Assembly: GCA_017744795.1 (NCBI GenBank)
Contig: JAGIAQ010000041.1
Span: forward strand, 1 to 33,420
Source: Niabella sp.
GTDB lineage: Bacteria > Bacteroidota > Bacteroidia > Chitinophagales > Chitinophagaceae
Direction: 5' to 3'
DNA length: 33,420 nt
Shown here: piece after piece, positions 15,540 to 23,883 of the stretch
Layout: each line of letters begins with the position of its first letter
Position numbering within the stretch: position 1 is the first letter of the stretch
Position numbers and translations under genes: made by a program
The notes under the pieces: generated by a model
Database searches by the model: none
Told to the model about the DNA's origin: nothing
The model's input: the letters and a program-made list of their open reading frames with translations, nothing else

Positions 15540-17447
15540 CTATTTTCTTAAGAAAAATTGCACAACAAAAATCAATACCATCCCCAGCACCATCATCAAA
15601 ATATAAGCTCCCGTTTGTCCGCTTTGCAGCCAACGCAGCTGGCGGCTGCCATAGCTTACCAGGCGTCCCACGCCATTCACAATACCATCTACAATTTTTT
15701 TGTCAAATACGTTATTCAGGAAAGAACCTAAAGCATTTATGGGTTTTACAATGACGGTATCATACAGCTCGTCCACATACCATTTGTTTTCCAATACCTT
15801 TCCCAAGCCCGTAGTTTCTTGCAGATCCGGTTTTTTTGAAAATTTATTCCAGGCGAACGCCACTACCCCGATCACCAGTACTGAGGATATGCCCGCCAGC
15901 ATCCATTCGGTGCTGTGCGACGCTTCGTGCGCCGGCAGCAATGCATACGAATCTTTAAAAACCGGATCGAGGAAATTGGCAAGGGAATGTGCTCCCTGCA
16001 CCATAAATTCAGGAATGCCGATAAATCCGCCCACTACCGAAAGAATAGCAAGGATGATCAGCGGAATCGTAATAGCAGCAGGGCTTTCGTGCAAATGATG
16101 CTCCTGCTCATGGGTACCGCGGAAACTGCCTTTAAAAGTGGTAGCGTACAAACGGAACATGTAAAAAGCCGTCATCAGCGCGCCGATCAGTCCCAGCGCA
16201 TAGAGCAAAGGCGATTTTGCAAAAGCCCCTGCCAGAATTTCGTCTTTGGAGAAGAAACCCGAAAAACCAGGAATACCGGCAATAGCCAGACAGCCCAGCA
16301 AGAAGGTGATATTGGTGATCTTCATGTATTTGGAGAGACCACCCATCTTTCTCATATCCTGTTCGCCACCCATTGCATGAATAACGCTACCGCTACCCAG
16401 GAACAACAATGCTTTAAAAAACGCATGGGTCATTACATGGAACACGGCAGCTACATAAGCTCCACTTCCGATGGCCAGGAACATATACCCCAGCTGGCTT
16501 ACGGTTGAATAGGCCAATACTTTTTTGATATCATTCTGCTTTAAGGCAATCGATGCCGCCAGCAACGCCGTTGCAATACCGATAATGGCAATAACATTTA
16601 ATGTTTGGGGCGCCATTGAGAACATCAGGTTGCAGCGGGCGATCATATAGATACCGGCCGTCACCATGGTGGCTGCGTGGATTAATGCAGATACAGGCGT
16701 TGGACCCGCCATCGCATCCGGCAACCAGGTGTACAAAGGTATTTGCGCACTTTTACCAGTAGCTCCAACAAATAGTAACAAGGTGATCGTAGTAAGTTCT
16801 TTAGTGGAAAACTTAGCCAGTGTACTGCTGGTAAAAATATCGCTGAACGTTGTGGTTCCTACTTTATTAATAAGCATGAACAGGGCGATCAAGAAGGCCA
16901 GGTCGCCAATACGGTTCATGATAAAAGCTTTGTTTGCCGCACGCGCATATTCGTCTCTTTTAAACCAGAAACCGATCAGTAAATAAGAGCAAAGGCCCAC
17001 CCCTTCCCAGCCGATAAACATGATCACAAAGTTGGCGCCCATCACCAGCAGCAGCATGGAAAACACAAACAGGTTCAGGTAAGCAAAATATTTCCCATAC
17101 TGCCCGGATTCCTCATCGTGCATATAGGCAGTTGAATACACATGTATCAAAAAGCCCACGCCGGTAATGATCAGCAACCAGATAGCGGAAAGCTGATCGA
17201 TCCGAAAGGCGAAGGGAATCTTTAAATTACCGACATTGATAAAGGGAAAATATTCAGTTGTATGTGTATTACCCGCATGCACTTGAAAAAATGCCCAAAG
17301 GCTTATAAGAAAGGAAACCAGGATCACACCACTGCCAATAACTCCGACGGCGCCTTTCGACAAACTTTTTCTTCCCAGCCCGTTTATGAGACAGCCTATT
17401 AATGGCAGCAAGGGAATTAAATAAACGATATCTAACACATTCTTCAT
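15540..17447 (-). CDS. nuoL: NADH-quinone oxidoreductase subunit L
   Basis: 635 residues. The largest antiporter-like subunit, at the distal end of the membrane arm. About 15-16 helices are expected, and the sequence has the long lateral helix region and a final helix (YILMMVLGMVLIFVVQFFL). Conserved marks are FIGWEGVGLCSYLLIGFW with the key Glu, KSAQIPLYTWLPDAMAGPTP with its Lys, SALIHAATMVTAGIYMIAR, and DIKKVLAYSTVSQLGYM. Length is normal. It is 17 bp downstream of nuoK and 73 bp upstream of nuoM. Confidence 0.97.
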   Translation of the reverse strand: MKNVLDIVYLIPLLPLIGCLINGLGRKSLSKGAVGVIGSGVILVSFLISLWAFFQVHAGNTHTTEYFPFINVGNLKIPFAFRIDQLSAIWLLIITGVGFLIHVYSTAYMHDEESGQYGKYFAYLNLFVFSMLLLVMGANFVIMFIGWEGVGLCSYLLIGFWFKRDEYARAANKAFIMNRIGDLAFLIALFMLINKVGTTTFSDIFTSSTLAKFSTKELTTITLLLFVGATGKSAQIPLYTWLPDAMAGPTPVSALIHAATMVTAGIYMIARCNLMFSMAPQTLNVIAIIGIATALLAASIALKQNDIKKVLAYSTVSQLGYMFLAIGSGAYVAAVFHVMTHAFFKALLFLGSGSVIHAMGGEQDMRKMGGLSKYMKITNITFLLGCLAIAGIPGFSGFFSKDEILAGAFAKSPLLYALGLIGALMTAFYMFRLYATTFKGSFRGTHEQEHHLHESPAAITIPLIILAILSVVGGFIGIPEFMVQGAHSLANFLDPVFKDSYALLPAHEASHSTEWMLAGISSVLVIGVVAFAWNKFSKKPDLQETTGLGKVLENKWYVDELYDTVIVKPINALGSFLNNVFDKKIVDGIVNGVGRLVSYGSRQLRWLQSGQTGAYILMMVLGMVLIFVVQFFLRK

Positions 17448-17464
17448 AATAAAACGGGATCCGG

Positions 17465-17791
17465 TTAATGTTTCAGCCTGTTTAAGAAATTAATATTGAT
17501 CGAATGTACATTCCGGTACATCATTACAATGATCGCCAGCCCCACACTTACCTCGGCCGCGGCCACCACCATAATGAAAAAAACAAATAGCTGTCCGTCT
17601 GTTCCGGTAACCGCTGTTGCCCCTTTTGCTATATGATGCATCTTTGAAAACGCCACCAGCAGCAGGTTTACGGCATTCAGCATCAGTTCTATGCACATAA
17701 AAACAATGATCGCGTTGCGGCGGGTTAAAACGCCCACCACTCCAATCGAGAACAAGCAAAGCGCAAGTGTTATATAATAATTAATCGGCAT
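17465..17791 (-). CDS. nuoK: NADH-quinone oxidoreductase subunit K
   Basis: 108 residues with three membrane helices. Small subunit of the E-channel region linking the quinone site to the pumping subunits. Conserved membrane glutamates are present: one in [18 protein letters not shown] (helix 2) and one in [17 protein letters not shown] (helix 3). Length is typical (about 100-110). It lies 67 bp after nuoJ, with a repeat-filled gap, and 17 bp before nuoL. Confidence 0.95.
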   Translation of the reverse strand: MPINYYITLALCLFSIGVVGVLTRRNAIIVFMCIELMLNAVNLLLVAFSKMHHIAKGATAVTGTDGQLFVFFIMVVAAAEVSVGLAIIVMMYRNVHSININFLNRLKH

Positions 17792-17858
17792 TTCAGTTAT
17801 TAGTTATCAGTTATTAGTTATCAGTATTTCTGATTTATTATTCCTTATTTCTAATTTC
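17792..17858. repeat. AGTTATTAGTTATC tandem words in the nuoJ-nuoK gap
   Basis: The 14-bp word AGTTATTAGTTATC occurs twice in a row directly upstream of nuoK, followed by TATTTCTGATTT and TTATTCCTTATTTC repeats. The gap is A/T-rich and non-coding. Confidence 0.65.
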
Positions 17859-18359
17859 TTATTCCTTTTTCCCGATCACCACCGCGCCCACCATCGCGCT
17901 TAAAAATAGCACGCTGGCAATTTCAAAAGGGATCACAAAAGTGGTGAACAATTCGCGCCCCAGTTCTTTTACCAGGCCGATGTTACCTGTTCCCATTTCC
18001 ACCAAATCCTTCTTCACTTCTGTATTTTTTAATGCCGCCACCAGCACCAGGAACAGGCAGCCCCCGGCAATGGCGCCCACGATCTGGAGCCACTTATTCT
18101 TTAAAGTTTCTGTTGATTTGCTCAGGTTCATCAGCATGATCACAAAAAGGAACAGCACCATAATAGCTCCCGCGTACACGATAATGTTCACGATCGCCAA
18201 AAACTGGGCGTTCATCAAAATATAGTGCCCGGAAATAGCAAAAAAAGTAACAATCAGCCCCAGTACGCTGTACACGGGATTTCTGGCGGTAACAACCATT
18301 AATGCACTGCCAATGGCAATGACTGTAAGTACCCAAAATAAAACCTGCGTTATGTCCAT
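17859..18359 (-). CDS. nuoJ: NADH-quinone oxidoreductase subunit J
   Basis: 166 residues with five membrane helices. Part of the E-channel of complex I. The pattern is MDITQVLFWVLTVIAIGSAL, then NPVYSVLGLIVTFFAISGHY, then FLAIVNIIVYAGAIMVLFLF, which is the highly conserved third helix including the pi-bulge region VYAGAIMVLFLFVIMLM. The last helix (FEIASVLFLSAMVGAVVIG) is also typical. The start is 4 bp after the nuoI stop, implying tight translational coupling. Confidence 0.95.
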   Translation of the reverse strand: MDITQVLFWVLTVIAIGSALMVVTARNPVYSVLGLIVTFFAISGHYILMNAQFLAIVNIIVYAGAIMVLFLFVIMLMNLSKSTETLKNKWLQIVGAIAGGCLFLVLVAALKNTEVKKDLVEMGTGNIGLVKELGRELFTTFVIPFEIASVLFLSAMVGAVVIGKKE

Positions 18360-18363
18360 TTTT

Positions 18364-18921
18364 TTAAATCGTTTCTTTTGCCTGTTGAATTTCGCCCTGC
18401 GCTTTTTTAAACCCTTCCGGATCTGTAAGCGGATTGGGGATCAGCAGATCTTCTTTCTTATAAATAAATCCTTTGCGCGTATAGTTGGAAGGTGTAAAAG
18501 TTTGCGAAAGATAGATCGCATCCTTCGGACAAGCCTCTTCACAATAGCCGCAGAAAATACAGCGCAGCATATTGATCTCATATTTCGCAGCATATTTTTC
18601 CTCGCGGTACAATTGCTCTTCTCCCTCCTGTCGTTCCGCCGCTTCCATCGTAATGGCCTCAGCCGGACAAGCCACCGCACACAACCCGCAGGCAGTGCAG
18701 CGCTCGCGGCCTTCCTCATCCCGGTTTAAGATATGCAGCCCGCGAAACACCTTACTAAAGGGCCGGGTCTCCTCCGGATACTGAATCGTCGGTTTCTTTT
18801 TAAAGAAATGCTTTAAGGTGATCGCCATTCCTTTAAAAATATTTACCAGGTACATACGCTCCACCCAGTTCATCGGCCTGCGATCAACGGGTTTGCTTCT
18901 GTTTGTTAATTGTACACTCAT
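18364..18921 (-). CDS. nuoI: NADH-quinone oxidoreductase subunit I
   Basis: 185 residues. Peripheral subunit with two 4Fe-4S clusters (N6a, N6b) passing electrons toward NuoB. Two ferredoxin motifs are intact: Cys75, 78, 81, 85 in CTACGLCAVACP and Cys121, 124, 127, 131 in CIFCGYCEEACP. The N-terminal amphipathic region (WVERMYLVNIFKGMAITLKH) contacts the membrane arm. It lies 271 bp downstream of nuoH, the widest gap in the operon, and 4 bp before nuoJ. Confidence 0.96.
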   Translation of the reverse strand: MSVQLTNRSKPVDRRPMNWVERMYLVNIFKGMAITLKHFFKKKPTIQYPEETRPFSKVFRGLHILNRDEEGRERCTACGLCAVACPAEAITMEAAERQEGEEQLYREEKYAAKYEINMLRCIFCGYCEEACPKDAIYLSQTFTPSNYTRKGFIYKKEDLLIPNPLTDPEGFKKAQGEIQQAKETI

Positions 18922-19192
18922 TGCTCCTTACTCCTTATAGCACTTTAATTTTTTATTTTTTTTGTCAGCTTCAGTGCAAAGCTCAACATCCTTGTGTCAC
19001 TCACTTGTGCACCGGCACTACTATCATCTATTCACCATCGCCCTATCATTTTCACATTCCCAAATTCTCACTTCATTTCTGCCAGCACGAGCTCCCTCGC
19101 CAGCTTCGCAGGTGTCGGGATGACGCCGGTTTCATCAGTTTAATATTCTCACACTACCACATTTTCACATTCCCACATTTTCAAATTAACCC
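18922..19192. repeat. Repeat-filled nuoH-nuoI gap
   Basis: 271 bp without a credible gene. It contains one member of the dispersed 40-bp family (18991-19025; TTGTGTCACTCACTTGTGC at 18992-19010), a GC-rich segment resembling a dispersed unit (about 19080-19130, GTCGGGATGACGCCGG), and A/C/T-rich words such as CACATTTTCACATTCCCACA next to nuoH. Confidence 0.6.
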
Positions 19193-20272
19193 TTACTTCT
19201 TCAGCCACAGCACCACCAGCGCCGTTATGATCATATTCAACAACGCCAGCGGGATCAGGCGCTTCCAGCCCAGGTTCATCAGCTGGTCAAAACGGAAACG
19301 TGGCACCGTCCAGCGGATCCACATAAAGATGAATACAAAAATGAGCGCTTTGGCAAATAAGCATAAGAAAGTAAGTATGGCTACCCAGTTCTGACCGATA
19401 TGCGTCGCCAGGGCGGCTTCGTTTACAAAAGGAATATCATACCCGCCAAAATACAGTGTAGACATAATCACCCCGCTGATAAACATATTGATGTATTCAG
19501 CAAACAGGAAGAAACCCAGCTTCATACTGGAATATTCCTGGTGATATCCAAAGTTCAGTTCATTTTCCGCTTCGGCAAGGTCAAACGGCGTACGGTTACA
19601 TTCTGCCAGGGCACAGATAAAAAAGATCAGGAACCCCAGGATTTGCCCGCCGCCAAATATATTCCAGCTGGCCAACCCGCCCAAAGCGCCACCCCGCTGG
19701 CTTTCCACGATGGTGCTCATTTGCAAAGAACCGGTCAGCATCAGCACCGCGATCAGCGCCATGCCCATCGCCAGCTCGTAAGAAACCATCTGCGAAGCAC
19801 CGCGGATGGCCGCAAGTAATGAAAATTTATTATTCGACGCCCAGCCACCCAGCATAATACCATAAACACCCAGGCTCACTACACCAAATACATACAGGAT
19901 CCCAATATTTACATCGGCCACTTGCAGGGGCACTACGTGCTCGCCTACTTTCAACGCAGTTCCCCAGGGAACCACCGCGCTGGTCAACAAGGCTGTGATC
20001 ATAGCCAGCATGGGGCCGAGGATGAATAAAAATTTTGAAGACGCTAAAGGAATGATCTCTTCTTTAAAGAACAGTTTACCTCCATCTGCAAGCGGTTGAA
20101 ACAATCCAAAAGGGCCGGCCCGGTTGGGTCCGATACGGTCCTGGATAAAGGCCGCCACTTTCCGTTCGCCATAAGTAGCGTACATGGCCACTACCATCGA
20201 CAACGTCACGATGGCCGCAATCAGCAACAATTTCTCAATAATAAAAAACCAATCAATAGCCAGTAAAAACAT
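19193..20272 (-). CDS. nuoH: NADH-quinone oxidoreductase subunit H
   Basis: 359 residues, eight or nine membrane helices. This subunit forms the quinone chamber and links peripheral and membrane arms. Conserved sequences are ERKVAAFIQDRIGPNRAGPF near the N-terminus, GLFQPLADGGKLFFKEEIIP, the acidic loop ECNRTPFDLAEAENELNFGYH with the quinone-site Glu/Asp residues, and FLCLFAKALIFVFIFMWIRW with TVPRFRFDQLM at the end. The start is 18 bp downstream of the nuoG stop. Length is slightly above the E. coli protein (325). Confidence 0.97.
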   Translation of the reverse strand: MFLLAIDWFFIIEKLLLIAAIVTLSMVVAMYATYGERKVAAFIQDRIGPNRAGPFGLFQPLADGGKLFFKEEIIPLASSKFLFILGPMLAMITALLTSAVVPWGTALKVGEHVVPLQVADVNIGILYVFGVVSLGVYGIMLGGWASNNKFSLLAAIRGASQMVSYELAMGMALIAVLMLTGSLQMSTIVESQRGGALGGLASWNIFGGGQILGFLIFFICALAECNRTPFDLAEAENELNFGYHQEYSSMKLGFFLFAEYINMFISGVIMSTLYFGGYDIPFVNEAALATHIGQNWVAILTFLCLFAKALIFVFIFMWIRWTVPRFRFDQLMNLGWKRLIPLALLNMIITALVVLWLKK

Positions 20273-20290
20273 AGTTTTAAAAATAGCGGG

Positions 20291-21433
20291 TTAATCCTTT
20301 TTTTCGCCGATCATTTTTTTGTGGTTGAACACAGCTCCTGTTGCCGGACCTTCAATTTTGCTCAGGTCCAAACTGGGGTCATTTACTTCACTCACGCTGT
20401 GAATATCCATCAGTAATTTAGGCGCACGGCCCATTACTTCATCAATGGTCTCTTTGGGCGTATCCAGCACTTCATAGTGATTAGCGCCGATCACGGAATG
20501 CCGCGCCACTTTCATTGGTCCGTCAATGATCCAATCCTTCTCATCCTTCTTCTCAAACCTGCATTCGTTACAGATCCAGCCCGTTTTACCGTCTTCCGTC
20601 GGAAGGATCTCGCCCCACTGATCTTTACGTGCTGTAACCCGCAGCACTTCTGGTCCACGTGCCCAAAGCGTTACCTTACCACAACAAGTGGGACAATCGC
20701 GGTGCGCGTCCACCGGCTTGGTGAACCATACCCTGTTTTTAAACCGGAAGGTTTTATCTGTTAAAGCGCCAACCGGACATACGTCAATTACGTTGCCTAT
20801 AAACTCATTATCCAGCGATTTTTCAATATAAGTGGCTATTTCCGCATGATCACCCCGGTCCAGGATGCCGTGCTGCCGTTTGTTGGTCAGCTGATCTGCC
20901 GTAAACACACAACGATAACAAAGAATACAACGCGTCATGTGCAGCTGGATGTATTTGCCCAGATTATGCTTTTTAAAACTACGGCGTTTAAATTCATACC
21001 GCGTGCCGGCTTTACCGTGCTCATAACTCAGGTCCTGCAAATGGCATTCTCCTGCCTGGTCGCAAATAGGGCAATCCAGCGGGTGATTAATTAATAAGAA
21101 CTCTACCACGCTATTGCGTGCAGCAATTACCCGTTCACTGGTAATACTTTTTACCTCCATGCCATCCATAACCGTTGTCCGGCAGCTGGCTACCAGCTTG
21201 GGCATGGGGCGCGGGTCCTTTTCAGAGCCCTTGCTCACTTCCACCAGGCAGGTACGGCATTTACCACCACTACCTTTGAGGGGGGTGTAAAAACACATTG
21301 CCGGAGGTGTTACGTCGCCGCCCACCAGTCTTGCCGCCTGCAAAATAGTAGTACCAGGGGGCACTTCCAGGGTAACATTATCAATTGTTACCTTAAAATT
21401 TGCAGGTGGTTGTTGTTTAATTTCGTCTGCCAT
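20291..21433 (-). CDS. nuoG: NADH-quinone oxidoreductase subunit G, short form
   Basis: 380 residues against about 680-910 for full-length NuoG. The N-terminal 2Fe-2S domain has Cys47, 59, 62 and 84 (CFYTP, GGKCRTC, ASCR). The N5 motif is His117 with Cys121, 124 and 130 (HPLDCPICDQAGEC), and the N4 site has Cys169, 172, 175 and 219 (CILCYRC, DVCPVG). A further set (CPTC at 247-250 and CNEC at 288-291) marks the start of the formate-dehydrogenase-like region, after which the protein ends. The large molybdopterin-type domain is missing. A short NuoG is known from Bacteroidota, so this is probably natural, not a truncation. Upstream lies a 77-bp tandem repeat and the GxxExxY cassette. Confidence 0.93.
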   Translation of the reverse strand: MADEIKQQPPANFKVTIDNVTLEVPPGTTILQAARLVGGDVTPPAMCFYTPLKGSGGKCRTCLVEVSKGSEKDPRPMPKLVASCRTTVMDGMEVKSITSERVIAARNSVVEFLLINHPLDCPICDQAGECHLQDLSYEHGKAGTRYEFKRRSFKKHNLGKYIQLHMTRCILCYRCVFTADQLTNKRQHGILDRGDHAEIATYIEKSLDNEFIGNVIDVCPVGALTDKTFRFKNRVWFTKPVDAHRDCPTCCGKVTLWARGPEVLRVTARKDQWGEILPTEDGKTGWICNECRFEKKDEKDWIIDGPMKVARHSVIGANHYEVLDTPKETIDEVMGRAPKLLMDIHSVSEVNDPSLDLSKIEGPATGAVFNHKKMIGEKKD

Positions 21434-21441
21434 ATATATTT

Positions 21442-21590
21442 CTCGCAGCGATCGCAGCAGAGCGGCGACGCAGCTTTTATAGTTTATTCACAATTCTTTT
21501 ATTCCGTTCTTCTTGTTCCTCGCGGCGATCGCAGCAGAGCAGCGACGCAGCTTTTATAGTTTATTCGCGATTCTTTTTATTCCGTTCTTC
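21442..21590. repeat. Two tandem copies of a 77-bp repeat upstream of nuoG
   Basis: Unit 1 begins at 21442 and unit 2 at 21519; both start CTCGCRGCGATCGCAGCAG and continue with GACGCAGCTTTTATAGTTTA and TTATTCCGTTCTTC. The copies differ at a few positions only. The repeat lies between the GxxExxY gene and nuoG, starting 8 bp upstream of the nuoG ATG. Confidence 0.85.
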
Positions 21591-21608
21591 AACCAACCTA
21601 AACACATT

Positions 21609-22056
21609 CACGCCAAGACGCAAAGGAGCAAAGGCGCTATAATTTGTTCACTACCCTATGAAACCCGTCTTTTAATAAGTCAACATTAAAATTGATCAAA
21701 AGCCCCAACTTACAGTCTGTTAATTTCAAATAAGTAATTACCTGCTTATAATGAACTCTTCCCAACTCTTCTACCGATTTTATCTCAACAATTACTTTCT
21801 TCTCTACTATTAAATCCGACCTAAAACCTATTTCCATTTTTATTTCTTTATGAAAAACAGGGATCGGCTTTTGCCGCTCTACAAAAATCCCCTTCTGCAC
21901 TAACTCGTAAAAGAGAATTTCTTCGTATACACTTTCAAACAACCCCGGCCCGTAATTTCTATGCATTTCCAGCGAAACATCAAAAACAACTTTTGCGATT
22001 TCATTTTCGGTCATAAAAATTCACTTTGCGTCCTGGCCCCTTTGCGCCTTTGCGTG
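21609..22056. mobile_element. Putative GxxExxY cassette bounded by inverted repeats
   Basis: The left arm at 21609-21637 starts CACGCCAAGACGCAAAGG. The right arm, read on the minus strand from 22056, starts CACGCAAAGGCGCAAAGG. The two 29-bp arms match at about 23 positions. The left arm ends on the first base of the gene's stop codon, the right arm begins 10 bp upstream of its ATG, and the right arm is 9 bp from the nuoF stop. The segment therefore contains one gene and almost nothing else. No target-site duplication or transposase is visible, so calling it mobile is an inference. Confidence 0.45.
21637..22014 (-). CDS. GxxExxY family protein (PD-(D/E)xK nuclease-like)
   Basis: 125 residues. 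It carries the family motif G24-L-F-E27-S-V-Y30 and a nuclease-like core: Asp67 in FRSDLIV, then Glu77-Ile-Lys79 in VIVEIKS, followed by the conserved YLKLTDCKLGLLINFN at 95-110. The GxxExxY family (TIGR04256, PDDEXK_3-like) is widespread, often multi-copy, and without an established function; the motif layout suggests a metal-dependent nuclease fold. The gene sits between nuoF and nuoG, normally adjacent partners in the NADH dehydrogenase module, and has no expected link to respiration. It is flanked by imperfect 29-bp inverted repeats, as if inserted as a unit while keeping the operon in one direction. Confidence 0.9.
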   Translation of the reverse strand: MTENEIAKVVFDVSLEMHRNYGPGLFESVYEEILFYELVQKGIFVERQKPIPVFHKEIKMEIGFRSDLIVEKKVIVEIKSVEELGRVHYKQVITYLKLTDCKLGLLINFNVDLLKDGFHRVVNKL

Positions 22057-22064
22057 GAACGACC

Positions 22065-23426
22065 CTATACCGCCGCTGCCTCAGGCACCGGCAACGGATC
22101 TGCATAATGCGCCAATCCAAAATTCCGGGCTTGTGCTTCCGCAGCATGCGTTACGTGCCATTCAAACTCATCACGGAAATGCCGGATCGCCGCAGCTACC
22201 GGCCATGCTGCTGCATCACCGAGCGGACAGATCGTATTGCCTTCTATCTTGCTTTGTATGTCCCACAACAGATCTATATCACTCACTTTGCCCTGTCCCT
22301 TCTCCAGGCGCAACAACAGTTTCTCCATCCAACCGGTTCCTTCCCGGCAGGGGGAACATTGACCACAACTTTCATGACGGTAGAACCGCGCTAATGTATA
22401 GGTATTTTTAACCACACACTGGTCTTCATCAAATACAATGAAACCACCACTTCCCATCATGGTTCCGGTGGCAAACCCGCCATCAGAAAGACTTTCATAG
22501 TTCATCATCCGCGACTCGCCTTTGGCTGTTTTCAGCAGCAGGTTAGCCGGCAGGATAGGTACAGAAGACCCACCGGGGATACAGGCTTTCAAGCGCTTGC
22601 CATTTTTAATACCGCCACACCATTCTTCGCTGAAAATAAATTCCTCAACGGAGATGGTCATGTCTATTTCATAAACCCCCGGCTTATTAATATTACCGCA
22701 GGCAGAGATCAGTTTTGTTCCGGTAGACCGGCCCACGCCGATCTTCGCATACTCCTCGCCACCGATATTGATAATGGGCACCACTGCTGCCAGTGTTTCC
22801 ACATTGTTCACCACGGTAGGACGGTCCCAGGCCCCTTTCACTGCCGGGAAGGGCGGTTTAATACGCGGATTGCCCCGCTTTCCTTCCAGTGATTCGATCA
22901 AAGCGGTTTCTTCCCCGCAAATATAAGCCCCGGCACCCCGCTGCACATAGATCTCGCAGTCGAAGCCCGTATTTAAAATATTTTTACCCAGGAAGCCATT
23001 TGCTTTAGCTTCAGCGATCGCCTGCTCTAAAATATCAGGGATCCAGGCATATTCACCCCGGATGTAGATGTAGGTGGTATTGGAACCCAGCGCATAACTG
23101 GAAACGATCAATCCTTCAATCAGCAGGTGCGGAAGAAACTCCATCAGGTAGCGGTCCTTGAAGGTTCCCGGTTCGCTCTCATCCGCATTACATACCAGGT
23201 GACGGGGAACGCCTTCCGGTTTGGCAATAAAGCTCCATTTCATCCCGGTAGGGAAACCAGCGCCGCCACGTCCCCTCAGGCCACTTTTCTTTACCTCTTC
23301 CACCACTTCATCGGGCGTCATTTTCAGGGCCTTCTCCACACTGCGGTAGCCGCCGTTCTTCCGGTACACGTCATAATACCGGATGCCTTCAATATGTGCG
23401 TTCTCTAAAAGTAATTTTCTGCTCAT
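22065..23426 (-). CDS. nuoF: NADH-quinone oxidoreductase subunit F
   Basis: 453 residues from the ATG at 23426 (MSRKLLLENAHIEGIRYYDV). The open frame extends 60 codons further, but that part overlaps the VOC gene and is not protein-like, so it is excluded. NADH-binding, FMN-containing entry subunit: GLRGRGGAGFPTGMKW (NADH/FMN glycine-rich region), CNADESEPGTFKDR, and the N3 4Fe-4S cluster motif ESCGQCSPCREG with the later Cys in CPLGDAAAWP. Length agrees with the family (about 440-450). Downstream, nuoG is separated by the GxxExxY cassette and a tandem repeat; upstream are the VOC and DUF2442 genes. Confidence 0.97.
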   Translation of the reverse strand: MSRKLLLENAHIEGIRYYDVYRKNGGYRSVEKALKMTPDEVVEEVKKSGLRGRGGAGFPTGMKWSFIAKPEGVPRHLVCNADESEPGTFKDRYLMEFLPHLLIEGLIVSSYALGSNTTYIYIRGEYAWIPDILEQAIAEAKANGFLGKNILNTGFDCEIYVQRGAGAYICGEETALIESLEGKRGNPRIKPPFPAVKGAWDRPTVVNNVETLAAVVPIINIGGEEYAKIGVGRSTGTKLISACGNINKPGVYEIDMTISVEEFIFSEEWCGGIKNGKRLKACIPGGSSVPILPANLLLKTAKGESRMMNYESLSDGGFATGTMMGSGGFIVFDEDQCVVKNTYTLARFYRHESCGQCSPCREGTGWMEKLLLRLEKGQGKVSDIDLLWDIQSKIEGNTICPLGDAAAWPVAAAIRHFRDEFEWHVTHAAEAQARNFGLAHYADPLPVPEAAAV

Positions 23427-23451
23427 TGTTTTTATCCTTTTCCTAAACCGG

Positions 23452-23871
23452 CTAGCTTTTGGGCTTGTCGTAATTGAACATCCAGCTGAAACCAAATTTA
23501 TCGGTAAGCATGCCAAACTTAGCTCCCCAAAACGTATCCTGTAACGGCATCGTGATCGTTCCGCCTTCGCCAAGGGCGTTAAATGCTTTTTCAATGCCGG
23601 CCTCATCCGTAAAATTCAGGGCCAGGCTCACATTGGAGCCACCGGTCACCTGCATATCCGGGGGGCAGTCGCTAACCATGAAATTCAGCTCACCCGCATT
23701 GAAAACAGCGTGCATGATCTTATCTTTCATAGCCTCCGGGCTTGGGAACTCATTTTGGGTTTCTCCAAATGTCTGCTTATGAACGACCTGCCCACCGAGT
23801 GCGTTCGCATAAAAATCAAGCGCTTCGGCAGCATTGCCATTAAAGTTCAAATACGGTGTAATTGCCTGCAT
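23452..23871 (-). CDS. VOC family protein, PhnB/glyoxalase-like
   Basis: 139 residues. PhnB-like member of the vicinal-oxygen-chelate superfamily: it opens YLNFNGNAAEALDFYANALG (the usual Y-L-x-F-x-G-x-A-x-E-A-x-x-F-Y pattern), has MHAVFNAGELNFMVSDCPPD in the middle, SLALNFTDEAGIEKAFNAL as the second-module start, and WGAKFGMLTDKFGFSWMFNY at the end. Members are metal-binding or ligand-binding proteins with varied or unknown activities; the substrate cannot be assigned. It is embedded in the nuo operon between nuoE and nuoF, 25 bp before nuoF, and may simply use its promoter. Such an insertion is not part of the usual cluster. Confidence 0.88.
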   Translation of the reverse strand: MQAITPYLNFNGNAAEALDFYANALGGQVVHKQTFGETQNEFPSPEAMKDKIMHAVFNAGELNFMVSDCPPDMQVTGGSNVSLALNFTDEAGIEKAFNALGEGGTITMPLQDTFWGAKFGMLTDKFGFSWMFNYDKPKS

Positions 23872-23883
23872 AATGTTTATTTT

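Noticed and set aside
23427-23606. 60-codon N-terminal extension of nuoF
   Set aside because: It overlaps the VOC gene in another frame and does not resemble NuoF; the ATG at 23426 gives the standard N-terminus.
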